Origin: Saccharothrix obliqua
GTDB taxonomy: Bacteria > Actinomycetota > Actinomycetes > Mycobacteriales > Pseudonocardiaceae
Direction: 5' to 3'
DNA: 64,000 nt
Assembly: GCF_019375475.1 (NCBI RefSeq)
Contig: NZ_JAHXGQ010000001.1
Span: forward strand, 1,178,001 to 1,242,000
A model generated the notes under the pieces. That model searched no databases. It saw nothing but the letters and a program-made list of their open reading frames with translations, and was not told the DNA's origin. Made by a program: the position numbers and the translations under genes. Positions 8,185 through 16,196 of this stretch are shown here, piece by piece. Each line of letters starts with the position of its first letter. The stretch's first letter is position 1.

Positions 8185-9267
8185 ATGAAGAAGGTCACCG
8201 CAACGCTGCTCGGCGTGACGGCGGGCGCGGTCGCGTGGGCGTTGCGCGACGTGCCGGCCGCGCTGGGCGGGCGGCCGGGCGGGGAGCGCGTGCGGCGTTC
8301 ACCGCAGTACCGGGCAGGCAAGTTCCGCAACCCCGCGCCCACCCGCACCATGCCGTCCGGCGGTGCGGCGGAAACGGTGCGGGAGCTGCTGTTCGGCGAC
8401 CAGCGGCGGCACCCGGTCGGCGAGGTGCCCCTGGTGCGGCCGTCGGTCGGCGCGGCGGACGGGCTGCACATCACGTGGTACGGGCACGCCTCGTCCTTGG
8501 TGGAGATCGACGGCGCGCGGATCCTGATCGACCCGGTGTGGAGCGAGCGGTGCTCGCCGTCCCGGTTGGTGGGGCCGAAGCGGATGCACCCCGTGCCGCA
8601 CGAACTCGGCGAGGTCGGGCCGGTGGACGCGGTGGTCATCTCCCACGACCACTACGACCACCTGGACCGCGCGACCGTGCGCGTGCTGGCGGAGGCCGGT
8701 CGGGCGGTCTTCGTCGTGCCGCTGGGCATCGGGGCGCACCTGCGGCGGTGGCGGGTGCCCGCGGAGCGGATCGTCGAACTCGACTGGGACGAGTCCCACG
8801 AGGTGGCCGGCGTGCGGCTGGTCGCCACGCCCGCGCAGCACTTCTCCGGGCGTGGTCTGCGGCGCGACCCGACGTTGTGGGCGTCGTGGGCGGTCATCGG
8901 GCCGCGGCACCGCGTGTACTACAGCGGTGACACCGGCTACTTCGACGGCTACCGGCGGATCGGGGAGCGGTACGGGCCGTTCGACGCGTCGCTGGTCCAG
9001 ATCGGCGCGTACGGGCCGGGGTGGCCGGACATCCACATGACGCCGGAGGAGGGCGTGGCCGCGCACCGCGACGTCCGGGGCGGGCTGCTGATCCCCGTGC
9101 ACTGGGCGACGTTCAACCTGGCGTTCCACGACTGGACCGAACCGGTGGACCGGGTGTGGCGCGAGGCGAAGGCCCTGGACGTCCCGCTGGCGGTGCCGCG
9201 GCCGGGTGAGCGGGTGGACGTGGCCGACCCGCCCGCCGTGGACGGGTGGTGGCAGGCGCTGGCGTGA
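8185..9267 (+). CDS. MBL-fold hydrolase, NAPE-PLD-like
   Basis: This 360-residue protein of the metallo-beta-lactamase superfamily has the metal motif SHDHYDHLD (His154, His156, Asp158, His159) and the downstream ligands GDTGYFDGY and PVHWATFNL. The layout, with WYGHASSLVEIDGARILIDPV at the front, matches the Lactamase_B_2 branch containing NAPE-phospholipase D and UlaG-like enzymes. The first about 25 residues are hydrophobic (ATLLGVTAGAVAWAL), suggesting a membrane anchor or signal. The ATG at 8185 was chosen for its GGAGG six bases upstream. The substrate is unknown; a phosphodiester or lactone is possible from the family. Confidence 0.85.
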   Translation: MKKVTATLLGVTAGAVAWALRDVPAALGGRPGGERVRRSPQYRAGKFRNPAPTRTMPSGGAAETVRELLFGDQRRHPVGEVPLVRPSVGAADGLHITWYGHASSLVEIDGARILIDPVWSERCSPSRLVGPKRMHPVPHELGEVGPVDAVVISHDHYDHLDRATVRVLAEAGRAVFVVPLGIGAHLRRWRVPAERIVELDWDESHEVAGVRLVATPAQHFSGRGLRRDPTLWASWAVIGPRHRVYYSGDTGYFDGYRRIGERYGPFDASLVQIGAYGPGWPDIHMTPEEGVAAHRDVRGGLLIPVHWATFNLAFHDWTEPVDRVWREAKALDVPLAVPRPGERVDVADPPAVDGWWQALA

Positions 9268-9364
9268 CGGCGGACCGCGGCGGGTCGGCTTCTCCGGTCC
9301 GCCGAACCCGCTCGGCCGGGGGCGTCGGGCGCGCGGGGTCCGGTCGGGCTGGGAGGATGGGGCG

Positions 9365-9937
9365 GTGACCAGGATCGTCGCGGGCTCGGCCGGTGGCCGT
9401 CGTCTGCTCGTACCGCCGCGCGGCACGCGCCCCACGTCGGAGCGGGTGCGGGAGGCGTTGTTCAGCTCGCTGGAAACCGTGCTCGACCTCGACGGCACGC
9501 GGGTGCTCGACCTCTACGCCGGTTCCGGCGCGCTCGGGTTCGAGGCGTTGTCGCGCGGCTCGGCGGCGGCCACGTTCGTGGAAGCCGACAAGCGTGCCTC
9601 CGACGTCCTGAAGAGCAACGCCAAGGCGCTCGGGCTGCCCGGCGCGACCGTCGTCAACCGCTCGGCCGAGGCCGCCGTCTCCGCGCCCGCCGACGTGCCC
9701 TACGACGTCGTGCTCGCCGACCCGCCCTACGCGGTCACCGATGCGCAACTCGGCCGGGTGCTCGCCGACCTCGTCGGCAACGGGTGGGTCGGGCCGGGCT
9801 CGCTGGTGGTCGTGGAGCGGGCCGCGCGGGGTGCCGAACCGGTCTGGCCGGCCGGGCTGGAACCGTTGCGCAGCAAGCGTTACGGGGACACGGCGTTGTT
9901 CTGGGCGGAGTACCCGGGTGATGCGGACCACGAGTGA
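9365..9937 (+). CDS. rsmD: 16S rRNA (guanine966-N2)-methyltransferase RsmD
   Basis: This 190-residue SAM-dependent methyltransferase acts on G966 of 16S rRNA. It shows the SAM-binding loop VLDLYAGSGALGFEAL, the acidic strand FVEADKRA and the catalytic DPPY (LADPPYAV) characteristic of N2-guanine/N6-adenine methyltransferases. The N-terminal RIVAGSAGGRRL and TRPTSERVREALF blocks are typical of RsmD. The GTG at 9365 was chosen because it starts exactly at this conserved block. coaD follows 37 bp later; the rsmD-coaD pair is conserved in many bacteria. Confidence 0.93.
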   Translation: MTRIVAGSAGGRRLLVPPRGTRPTSERVREALFSSLETVLDLDGTRVLDLYAGSGALGFEALSRGSAAATFVEADKRASDVLKSNAKALGLPGATVVNRSAEAAVSAPADVPYDVVLADPPYAVTDAQLGRVLADLVGNGWVGPGSLVVVERAARGAEPVWPAGLEPLRSKRYGDTALFWAEYPGDADHE

Positions 9938-9974
9938 AGGGGGCGCGTCCGATCGGGTGCTACCGTCCGAAACC

Positions 9975-10457
9975 ATGACGCGTGCCGTGTGCCCCGGCTC
10001 CTACGACCCGGCCACCAACGGACACCTGGACATCATCGGGAGAGCGGCGAAGCTCTTCGACGAGGTCGTCGTCGCCGTGCTCATCAACAAGAACAAGAAG
10101 ACCTTGTTCTCGGTCGAGGAGCGGACCGAGATGTTGCGCGAGGTCACCGCCCAGTGGCCCAACGTGCGGGTGGACTCGTGGCACGGGCTGCTGGTCGACT
10201 ACTGCCGCGAGAACGACATCAGGGCCATCGTGAAGGGCCTGCGCGCGGTCAGCGACTACGACTACGAGTTGCAGATGGCGCAGATGAACCACCAGCTCAC
10301 CGGCGTCGAGACGCTCTTCATGCCGACCAACCCCATCTACAGCTTCCTGGCCAGCTCGCTGGTCAAGGACGTCGCCACGTACGGCGGCGACGTGTCGTCG
10401 CTGCTGCCGCCGTCGATCATGGCGCGGCTCACCCACCGGCTCGCGGAGCGCCGCTGA
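9975..10457 (+). CDS. coaD: Phosphopantetheine adenylyltransferase
   Basis: This 160-residue enzyme transfers AMP from ATP to 4'-phosphopantetheine, the penultimate step of coenzyme A synthesis. It has the nucleotidyltransferase motif SYDPATNGHLDII (the TxGH signature, with His17), the KGLRAVSDYDYELQMAQMN segment of the hexamer active site and SSLVKDVATYGGDV in place of the ISSTxVR motif. Length is exactly that of the family. The ATG is the only start giving the conserved N-terminus. Confidence 0.95.
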   Translation: MTRAVCPGSYDPATNGHLDIIGRAAKLFDEVVVAVLINKNKKTLFSVEERTEMLREVTAQWPNVRVDSWHGLLVDYCRENDIRAIVKGLRAVSDYDYELQMAQMNHQLTGVETLFMPTNPIYSFLASSLVKDVATYGGDVSSLLPPSIMARLTHRLAERR

Positions 10458-10568
10458 CCGGTCACGTGCGGGCACCGTTCGCCGGCACGAGGACCACCAC
10501 CCGGCCGTCACCACACCGCCGCGGGCCGCGTCATGGTCGACATCTCCCGCCGACGCCGGGACACGCCT

Positions 10569-10599
10569 TGCCGATCTACCCGCGAGCGGGTGATCGGCA
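10569..10599. other. Long hairpin upstream of sepIVA
   Basis: The arms TGCCGATC/GATCGGCA enclose a second stem ACCCGC/GCGGGT with a single bulged T and a 2-base loop, giving 14 paired positions. It lies in the 188-bp coaD-sepIVA spacer, 46 bp before the sepIVA start. It may terminate coaD transcription or be a dyad operator for sepIVA. Confidence 0.55.
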
Positions 10600-10645
10600 G
10601 GGCACACTAGGACGGGTACCGCTGTGTGGGCGTGGGGAGTGTGCC

Positions 10646-11374
10646 GTGTACCGGGTGTTCGAGGCCCTCGACGAGCTGGTCACGATCGTCGAGGAAGCGC
10701 GTGGCGTGCCGATGACCTCCGGCTGCGTCGTGCCGCGCGGTGACGTGCTCGAACTGCTCGACGACGTGCGGGACGCGATCCCGGCCGAGCTGGACGACGC
10801 CCAGGACGTGCTGGACCACCGCGACGAGCTGATCGGCAAGGCCCAGCACGAGCTGGAGTCCGCCACCAGCAAGGCCCGCTCGGACGCGGAGCGGATGGTC
10901 GCCGAGGCGCAGCACGAGGCCGAGCGGATGCTGTCCGAGGCGCGTTCGCGCGCGGAGCGGATGGTGGCCGAGGCGACCGACCAGGCCGAGCGCACCATCG
11001 GGGCGGGCCGCCAGGAGTACGAGGACCTGGTGGGCCGCGCGCACGCCGAGGCCGACCGGATGGTGCAGGCCGGCCGCGCCAACTACGAGCGCGCGCTGGA
11101 GGAGGGCCGTGCCGAGCAGGCGCGGCTGGTCGACCAGACCGAGGTCACGCGGGCCGCGCACGCCGAGGCCGCGCGCGTGCTGGACGAGGCGCGTGCGGAG
11201 GCGGCCCGGCTGCGCAGCGAGTGCGACGCCTACGTGGACGGCAAGCTCGCCGACTTCGAGGACCTGCTCGCCCACACGCTCCGCTCGGTCGGCAAGGGGC
11301 GCTCGCACCTGCGCGGCCCGGCCGTGACGGGTGCGGCGGCCCCGTTCGACTACCACGAGACCGCGCGCTCCTGA
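10646..11374 (+). CDS. sepIVA: Cell-division coiled-coil protein SepIVA (DivIVA family)
   Basis: This 242-residue DivIVA-domain coiled-coil protein begins MYRVFEALDELVTIVEEA, then CVVPRGDVLELLDD, nearly identical to the N-terminus of mycobacterial SepIVA, an essential septum-associated cell-division factor. Repeating A-E-A-E-R-M-x-A-E-A coils follow (SDAERMVAEAQHEAERML), then the conserved end YVDGKLADFEDLLAHTLRSVGKGR. The GTG at 10646 gives the conserved start. The position next to coaD, yceD, rpmF, rnc and mutM matches the mycobacterial gene order. It should act in the cytoplasm at the septum or the intracellular membrane domain. Confidence 0.92.
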   Translation: MYRVFEALDELVTIVEEARGVPMTSGCVVPRGDVLELLDDVRDAIPAELDDAQDVLDHRDELIGKAQHELESATSKARSDAERMVAEAQHEAERMLSEARSRAERMVAEATDQAERTIGAGRQEYEDLVGRAHAEADRMVQAGRANYERALEEGRAEQARLVDQTEVTRAAHAEAARVLDEARAEAARLRSECDAYVDGKLADFEDLLAHTLRSVGKGRSHLRGPAVTGAAAPFDYHETARS

Positions 11375-11492
11375 CCTGCGACGACCTCCGGACCGCACGA
11401 CGTCGGACCGGTCGATTTCACGTCCGCGCCCCTCGTCCCGTACCCTTGACCGGCTGGTCGTGGTAAGTCACCCGACGGCAAACACCGAAATC

Positions 11493-12080
11493 ATGACTGA
11501 ACACCACTACGCCTCCGCGCGTCCCGCAGCCACCGGGCCCTGGGTCATCGACACCAGGGACCTCGGGCGTCGCGCGGGCGCCAGCCGCACCTTCCGGCGC
11601 TCGGTCCCCGCGGCGGGCCTCGGCCTGCTCGGCGTGATCGCGGTGCCGCCGGGCGGCGACGTCGAACTCGACCTCCTGCTGGAATCGGTGGTCGAGGGCG
11701 TGCTGGTGTCCGGCACGGCCGCGACGACGGTCGAAGGGGAGTGCTCGCGCTGCCTGGAACCGCTGTCGGCCGAGGTCGAGGTGGAGCTGACCGAGTTGTA
11801 CGCCTACCCGGACAGCACCACCGACGAGACCACCGAGGAGGACGAGGTCAGTCGGCTGCACGACGACCTGGTCGACCTCGAACCTGTGGTGCGGGACGCC
11901 ATCGTGCTCGCCCTCCCGCAGGTGCCGCTGTGCTCGCCGGACTGCCCCGGGTTGTGCGTCGACTGCGGCGGCAGGCTGGCCGATCTCGGCCCCGATCACG
12001 GGCATGAGACGATTGACCCCCGTTGGGCCGCTCTCCAGGAGCGGTTCGGCGGGAATCGTGACAATCCAGAGGAGAACTAG
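11493..12080 (+). CDS. YceD/DUF177 family protein
   Basis: This 195-residue DUF177 protein lies directly upstream of rpmF, as in most bacteria. In plants and E. coli the family is linked to 23S rRNA accumulation. It has the conserved [10 protein letters not shown] segment and a second pair of cysteine pairs, [14 protein letters not shown], near the C-terminus that could bind zinc. The start ATG gives a natural N-terminus; a longer in-frame extension to 11331 overlaps sepIVA and was rejected. It ends 2 bp before rpmF, so the two are one operon. Confidence 0.88.
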   Translation: MTEHHYASARPAATGPWVIDTRDLGRRAGASRTFRRSVPAAGLGLLGVIAVPPGGDVELDLLLESVVEGVLVSGTAATTVEGECSRCLEPLSAEVEVELTELYAYPDSTTDETTEEDEVSRLHDDLVDLEPVVRDAIVLALPQVPLCSPDCPGLCVDCGGRLADLGPDHGHETIDPRWAALQERFGGNRDNPEEN

Positions 12081-12082
12081 TC

Positions 12083-12265
12083 GTGGCCGTCCCGAAGCGG
12101 AAGATGTCGCGCTCGAACACGCGCTCGCGCCGCGCTCAGTGGAAGACCGCTGCCGTGCACCTGGTGGCCTGCTCGAACCGGGCGTGCCGCCAGCCGAAGC
12201 CGCAGCACGTCGCCTGCCCGGCTTGTGGCCAGTACGACGGCCGCCAGGTCGTCCAGTCGGCCTGA
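12083..12265 (+). CDS. rpmF: 50S ribosomal protein L32
   Basis: This 60-residue L32 starts [20 protein letters not shown] and carries two CxxC-like zinc knuckles (CSNRAC and CPAC), so it is a zinc-containing (C+) paralogue type. The GTG start has GAGGAG about 9 bases upstream inside the end of the preceding gene. It is the second gene of the yceD-rpmF operon, with rnc 28 bp downstream. Confidence 0.97.
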   Translation: MAVPKRKMSRSNTRSRRAQWKTAAVHLVACSNRACRQPKPQHVACPACGQYDGRQVVQSA

Positions 12266-12293
12266 TTCCTCCTAGGCGAAGGTAGCCCGCACA

Positions 12294-13094
12294 GTGGGGG
12301 GTAGGTCGTCGCGCGGTCGGTCCGCCGACCGCGCCCCGTTGCTCGAAGCGCTCGGCGTCCAGTTGGACGCCGAGCTGCTGACGCTCGCTCTGACACACCG
12401 GTCGTACGCGTACGAGAACGGCGGCCTGCCGCCGAACGAGCGACTGGAGTTCCTCGGGGACGCGGTGCTCGGGATGGTCGTCACCGACCACCTGTACCGG
12501 ACGCACCCCGAGCTGCCCGAGGGTCAGCTCGCGAAGCTCCGCGCCAGCGTGGTGAACATGCACGCGCTGGCGGGCGTGGCCCGCGGGCTGGGCGACGACG
12601 GCCTGGGCGGGCACCTGCTGCTCGGTCGCGGCGAGGAGCTGACCGGGGGCAGGGACAAGGCGAGCATCCTCGCGGACGGCCTGGAAGCCGTCATCGGCGC
12701 GGTGTACCTCCAGTTCGGCATCGACACCGCGCGTCAACTGGTCCACCACCTGTTCGACCCGCTGCTGGCGGAGGCGCCGCTGCGGGGTGCGGGGTTGGAC
12801 TGGAAGACCAGTCTTCAGGAACTCACCGCCTCGGCGGGGCTGGGCGTGCCCGAGTACCGGGTCGACGACCAGGGCCCCGATCACCGCAAGGAGTTCACCG
12901 CCACGGTGCTCGTGGGCGGGCAGCCCCACGGGACCGGCGACGGTCGCACGAAGAAGGAAGCCGAGCAGAAGGCGGCCGAGGCCGCCTACCGCGTGCTGTC
13001 GGAGCGCGTCCGGGCGGAGCAGGAAGCCGCTGCCGGGAACGGTCACGCCAAGGGCTCGGCGAAGCCGCAGACCTCACCCACCGAGGAAGACTGA
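12294..13094 (+). CDS. rnc: Ribonuclease III
   Basis: This 266-residue double-strand-specific endoribonuclease processes rRNA precursors and structured mRNAs. The RNase III signature [11 protein letters not shown] is at about residue 48, with the second catalytic acid patch in [18 protein letters not shown]. The dsRNA-binding domain runs from about 167 to 235 ([14 protein letters not shown] to [13 protein letters not shown]). A low-complexity 25-residue tail follows. Start is GTG. It lies downstream of rpmF and 5 bp before a small ORF leading into mutM, forming a conserved actinobacterial order. Confidence 0.95.
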   Translation: MGGRSSRGRSADRAPLLEALGVQLDAELLTLALTHRSYAYENGGLPPNERLEFLGDAVLGMVVTDHLYRTHPELPEGQLAKLRASVVNMHALAGVARGLGDDGLGGHLLLGRGEELTGGRDKASILADGLEAVIGAVYLQFGIDTARQLVHHLFDPLLAEAPLRGAGLDWKTSLQELTASAGLGVPEYRVDDQGPDHRKEFTATVLVGGQPHGTGDGRTKKEAEQKAAEAAYRVLSERVRAEQEAAAGNGHAKGSAKPQTSPTEED

Positions 13095-13099
13095 CGCCG

Positions 13100-13318
13100 A
13101 TGTATGCCACGAACGTCCGGACGAACCGGCGCGTGCGCGACCACCGCCACTCCTCCCTCCGACCGCTGAACGCCACCCGCAGCGGCGGCATCCAGGGCCT
13201 CGTCCTGGTCCGCGACACCGCGCAGGCCGGTGGCTGGGTGCTCAAGCCCACCAAGCCCCAGGCCGCCGCGTACGAGCTGCTGGAGGACCTGGAGTCCGCG
13301 GACGAGACCGAGGACTGA
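13100..13318 (+). CDS. Small conserved-context hypothetical protein
   Basis: This 72-residue basic-then-acidic protein (starting MYATNVRTNRRVRDHRH, ending EDLESADETED) lies between rnc and mutM with 5- and 9-bp gaps. Translation is therefore likely coupled. No domain is recognisable. The central GGIQGLVLVRDTAQAGGWVL has the look of a short beta-rich fold. Codon use is like that of its neighbours, which supports it being real. A role related to RNase III or DNA repair is only a guess from position. Confidence 0.6.
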   Translation: MYATNVRTNRRVRDHRHSSLRPLNATRSGGIQGLVLVRDTAQAGGWVLKPTKPQAAAYELLEDLESADETED

Positions 13319-13327
13319 CCGCCGCAC

Positions 13328-14191
13328 GTGCCCGAGCTGCCCGAGGTCGAAGTAGTCCGCAGAGGTCTGCACGAGCACGTCGCCGGCCGGACCGTCGCCG
13401 CCGTCGAGGTCCTGCACCCCCGCGCCATCCGCCGCCACCTGCCCGGTGCGGTGGATTTCGCGTCCCGGTTGGCCGGTCGCACGATGCTCGCGGCCCGGCG
13501 GCGCGGCAAGTACCTCTGGGTGGACCTGTCCGACGGCGACGCGGTGCTCGCCCACCTCGGGATGAGCGGCCAGCTGCTGGTGCAGCCGGTCGGCGCGCCC
13601 GACGAGAAGCACCTGCGGGTCCGGGTGCGCTTCGCCGACGACGGCTCGGAACTGCGGTTCGTGGACCAGCGGACGTTCGGCGGGCTCCTGCTCGCCGAGG
13701 TGGTGGAGGTCGACGGCACGCCGCTGCCGGAACCGGTCGCGCACATCGCGCGCGACCCGATGGACCCGTTGTTCGACCCGGCCGCGGCGGTGGCCGCGCT
13801 GCGGCGGCGGCGCACCGACGTGAAGCGCGCGCTGCTGGACCAGACCCTGGTGTCCGGGGTGGGCAACATCTACGCCGACGAGGCGTTGTGGCGCAGCCGC
13901 CTGCACAGCCTGCGGCCCACCGACCGCCTGACCCGGCCGAAGGCCGCCGAACTGCTCACGCACGCCACGGACGTGATGCGGGAAGCGCTCGGGCAGGGCG
14001 GGACGTCGTTCGACGCGCTGTACGTGAACGTCAACGGGCAGTCGGGGTACTTCGACCGATCGCTGAACGTTTACGGACAGGAAAACCAGCCGTGCGCCCG
14101 GTGCGGGACGGCCATTGTGCGCGAACCGTTCATGAACCGGTCTTCCTACTCGTGCCCGCGCTGCCAGCCCCGACCACGCGGCACGTCGTGA
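13328..14191 (+). CDS. mutM: Formamidopyrimidine-DNA glycosylase
   Basis: This 287-residue base-excision repair enzyme removes 8-oxoguanine and formamidopyrimidines and nicks the abasic site. The mature N-terminus [13 protein letters not shown] supplies the catalytic Pro and Glu. RRGKYLW holds the conserved beta-hairpin lysine near residue 60. The helix-two-turn-helix [17 protein letters not shown] follows, and the C-terminal zinc finger (CARCG and CPRC) contacts DNA. The GTG start sits 9 bp after the preceding small gene. Confidence 0.96.
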   Translation: MPELPEVEVVRRGLHEHVAGRTVAAVEVLHPRAIRRHLPGAVDFASRLAGRTMLAARRRGKYLWVDLSDGDAVLAHLGMSGQLLVQPVGAPDEKHLRVRVRFADDGSELRFVDQRTFGGLLLAEVVEVDGTPLPEPVAHIARDPMDPLFDPAAAVAALRRRRTDVKRALLDQTLVSGVGNIYADEALWRSRLHSLRPTDRLTRPKAAELLTHATDVMREALGQGGTSFDALYVNVNGQSGYFDRSLNVYGQENQPCARCGTAIVREPFMNRSSYSCPRCQPRPRGTS

Positions 14192-14221
14192 TCGCCGCGC
14201 GATCGGTTCCCGGTCGCCCGC

Positions 14222-14659
14222 TCAGCGTGATTTCGGTTCGGCGAGGCGGCGCAGCAGCGGCGTGACCGAGCGGACGTGGTCGCGTTCCTCTTCGGACATG
14301 CGCGACAACCGCTGGGACAGCAGTTCCGCCTCGCCGTGCGCGAGCGACGCGATGGTCTCGCGGCCCGCGCCGGTCAGTTCCACGATCGTGGCACGCCCGT
14401 CGGCCGGGTCCGCCTCGCGTCGCACCAGACCGCCGGATTCCAAGCCGGTCACCACCGTGGTCGCCGTCGGCTGCGAGCACAGGGCCCGCACCGCGATCTC
14501 GCCGATCCGCATCGGTCCCTGCGTGGCCAGCTCCGCCAGCACCAGGAGCTGGGTGGGCTGCAACCGGCGCACCGGTGCGGACAGGCGCAGGCTGCGGATC
14601 AGCCGGTGCACGGCGACCACGAGCTGTAACGCGTCCTGGTCGGTCACACTTGTGGTCAT
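14222..14659 (-). CDS. MarR-family transcriptional regulator
   Basis: This 145-residue winged-helix regulator has the MarR pattern: an N-terminal dimerisation helix, the HTH IGEIAVRALCSQPTATTVVTGLESGGLV and the wing RREADPADGRATIVELTGAG. It is convergent with mutM and divergent from a response-regulator gene. Two perfect 14-bp palindromes lie in its promoter region, the nearer one 38 bp upstream, which suggests autoregulation. A single Cys in the recognition region (ALCSQP) might sense oxidation, but this is speculative. The target is unknown. Confidence 0.88.
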   Translation of the reverse strand: MTTSVTDQDALQLVVAVHRLIRSLRLSAPVRRLQPTQLLVLAELATQGPMRIGEIAVRALCSQPTATTVVTGLESGGLVRREADPADGRATIVELTGAGRETIASLAHGEAELLSQRLSRMSEEERDHVRSVTPLLRRLAEPKSR

Positions 14660-14696
14660 CGAGGACCTCCTCGCGGCTCACCCACCGTGAGCAGTC

Positions 14697-14710
14697 GTCC
14701 GAATTCGGAC
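14697..14710. promoter_or_regulatory. Palindrome, candidate MarR operator
   Basis: GTCCGAATTCGGAC is a perfect 14-bp palindrome located 38 bp upstream of the marR start codon. That position suits an autoregulatory operator for a dimeric winged-helix protein. Confidence 0.5.
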
Positions 14711-14782
14711 AGGACATTCGCACTATCGCCGCGCCGGTGTCCAGCGAACTGATTCATTCGCACCCGGATGTACTCAAGCTGT

Positions 14783-14796
14783 CCGCACCGGTGCGG
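14783..14796. promoter_or_regulatory. Second palindrome in marR/response-regulator spacer
   Basis: CCGCACCGGTGCGG is a perfect 14-bp palindrome in the 255-bp divergent spacer, about 120 bp upstream of the response-regulator gene. Its sequence differs from the first palindrome, so it may bind a different protein or simply form a hairpin. Confidence 0.4.
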
Positions 14797-14914
14797 TGAG
14801 CAAAGCGTTAGAACGTCATAAAAGCCTTGTTCAGGGGCGTCAAGACGCCATCAGGAAGGTGAGAATCCCGCTCGTTACCGCCACTTCACCGCGTGACCGA
14901 AGTAGTGTCACACC

Positions 14915-15592
14915 GTGACGAAGGTGCTCGTGGTCGACGACGAACCGCAGATCGTGCGCGCGTTGCGGATCAACCTGTCCGCGCGTGGTTACTCGGTGCT
15001 CACCGCCCACGACGGCACGGGCGCCCTGAAAGCCGCGGCCGAGGGCAAGCCGGACGTCGTCGTCCTCGACCTGGGCCTGCCCGACGTGGACGGCACGGAG
15101 GTCATCGCCGGCCTGCGCGGGTGGACGTCGGTGCCGATCATCGTGCTGTCCGCGCGCACCGATTCCGCCGACAAGGTGGAGGCGCTCGACGCGGGCGCCG
15201 ACGACTACGTCACCAAGCCGTTCGGGATGGACGAGCTGCTGGCCCGCCTGCGGGCGGCCGTGCGGCGCTCCGCGGTGACCGAGGGGGAGGACGCGGTCGT
15301 GGAGACCTCGTCGTTCACGGTGGACCTGGCGGCGAAGAAGGTCGTGCGGGAGGGCGTGGAGGTGCACCTCACGCCGACCGAGTGGGGCCTGCTGGAGGTC
15401 CTGGCGCGCAACCGGGGTCGGCTGGTCGCGCAGCGGCAGCTCCTCCAGGAGGTGTGGGGGCCGCAGTACGCGAAGGAGACCCACTACCTGCGGGTGTACC
15501 TGGCGCAGCTGCGCCGCAAGCTGGAGCCGGAGCCGTCGCACCCCCGGCACCTGGTGACCGAGCCGGGCATGGGGTACCGGTTCGAGCTGTGA
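14915..15592 (+). CDS. KdpE-like response regulator (OmpR family)
   Basis: This 225-residue two-domain response regulator has a receiver with acidic pair Asp8/Asp9, phosphoacceptor Asp52 (VVLDLGLPDVDG) and Lys101 in TKPFG. The OmpR/PhoB winged-helix effector spans about 125-225 (LTPTEWGLLEVLARNRGRLV to EPGMGYRFEL). Sequence style, notably TKVLVVDDEPQIVRALRINL and the LLQEVWGPQY segment, is closest to KdpE, which controls the Kdp potassium transporter with sensor KdpD. No kdpD or kdpFABC gene is in the window, so it is an orphan here. Confidence 0.85.
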   Translation: MTKVLVVDDEPQIVRALRINLSARGYSVLTAHDGTGALKAAAEGKPDVVVLDLGLPDVDGTEVIAGLRGWTSVPIIVLSARTDSADKVEALDAGADDYVTKPFGMDELLARLRAAVRRSAVTEGEDAVVETSSFTVDLAAKKVVREGVEVHLTPTEWGLLEVLARNRGRLVAQRQLLQEVWGPQYAKETHYLRVYLAQLRRKLEPEPSHPRHLVTEPGMGYRFEL

Positions 15593-15661
15593 CGGGGGCC
15601 ATTCCACTTGCGCGGCCGACGTAGCGTGATCATGACGGCGAACGAGTGGATTGGCGGATTG

Positions 15662-16192
15662 ATGGAGATCACGACGGCGCACACGGCCGAGATCGACCCG
15701 GCGGTGCTCGCGGCGGCACGCCGGCTGTGCGACGACGCGTTCGACGGTGAGTTCAGCGACGACGACTGGGACCACGCGCTGGGCGGTGTGCACGCCCTGG
15801 TGTGGGAGGACGGCGAACTCGTCGGCCACGGTTCGGTGGTGCAGCGGCGGCTGCTGGCCGGCGGTCGGGCGTTGCGCACGGGCTACGTGGAGGCCGTCGC
15901 GGTGCGTGCCGACCGGCGGGGTCGCGGGCACGGCGCGGCCGTGATGACCGCGCTGGAGGGCGTGCTGCGGCGGGCGTACGAGGTGGGCGCGCTGGGCGCG
16001 GCGGAGGACGCGGTGGACTTCTACGCCGCACGCGGGTGGGTGCCGTGGCGCGGGCCGACGTCGGTGCTCGGCCCGGACGGGCCGGTGCGCACCGCGGACG
16101 ACGACGGCGGCCTGTTCGTGCTGCCGGTGACCGCCGCGCCGGACCTGGACGGCCCGATCGCGTGCGACTGGCGCGGCGGCGACGTCTGGTAG
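15662..16192 (+). CDS. aac(2'): Aminoglycoside 2'-N-acetyltransferase, AAC(2')-I family
   Basis: This 176-residue GNAT acetyltransferase closely matches the chromosomal AAC(2')-I family of mycobacteria. Matching blocks include DDWDHALGGVHALVW, QRRLLAGGRALRTGYVE, VRADRRGRGHG (acetyl-CoA binding), FYAARGWVPWRGPTSVL, DDDGGLFVLP and the C-terminal CDWRGGDVW. Such enzymes acetylate the 2'-amino group of gentamicin, tobramycin and related drugs; some may have a cell-envelope role. The start at 15662 gives the family length. In-frame starts at 15608 and 15632 would add 18 or 10 unconserved residues. It follows the response regulator by 69 bp. Confidence 0.88.
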   Translation: MEITTAHTAEIDPAVLAAARRLCDDAFDGEFSDDDWDHALGGVHALVWEDGELVGHGSVVQRRLLAGGRALRTGYVEAVAVRADRRGRGHGAAVMTALEGVLRRAYEVGALGAAEDAVDFYAARGWVPWRGPTSVLGPDGPVRTADDDGGLFVLPVTAAPDLDGPIACDWRGGDVW

Positions 16193-16196
16193 CCCG

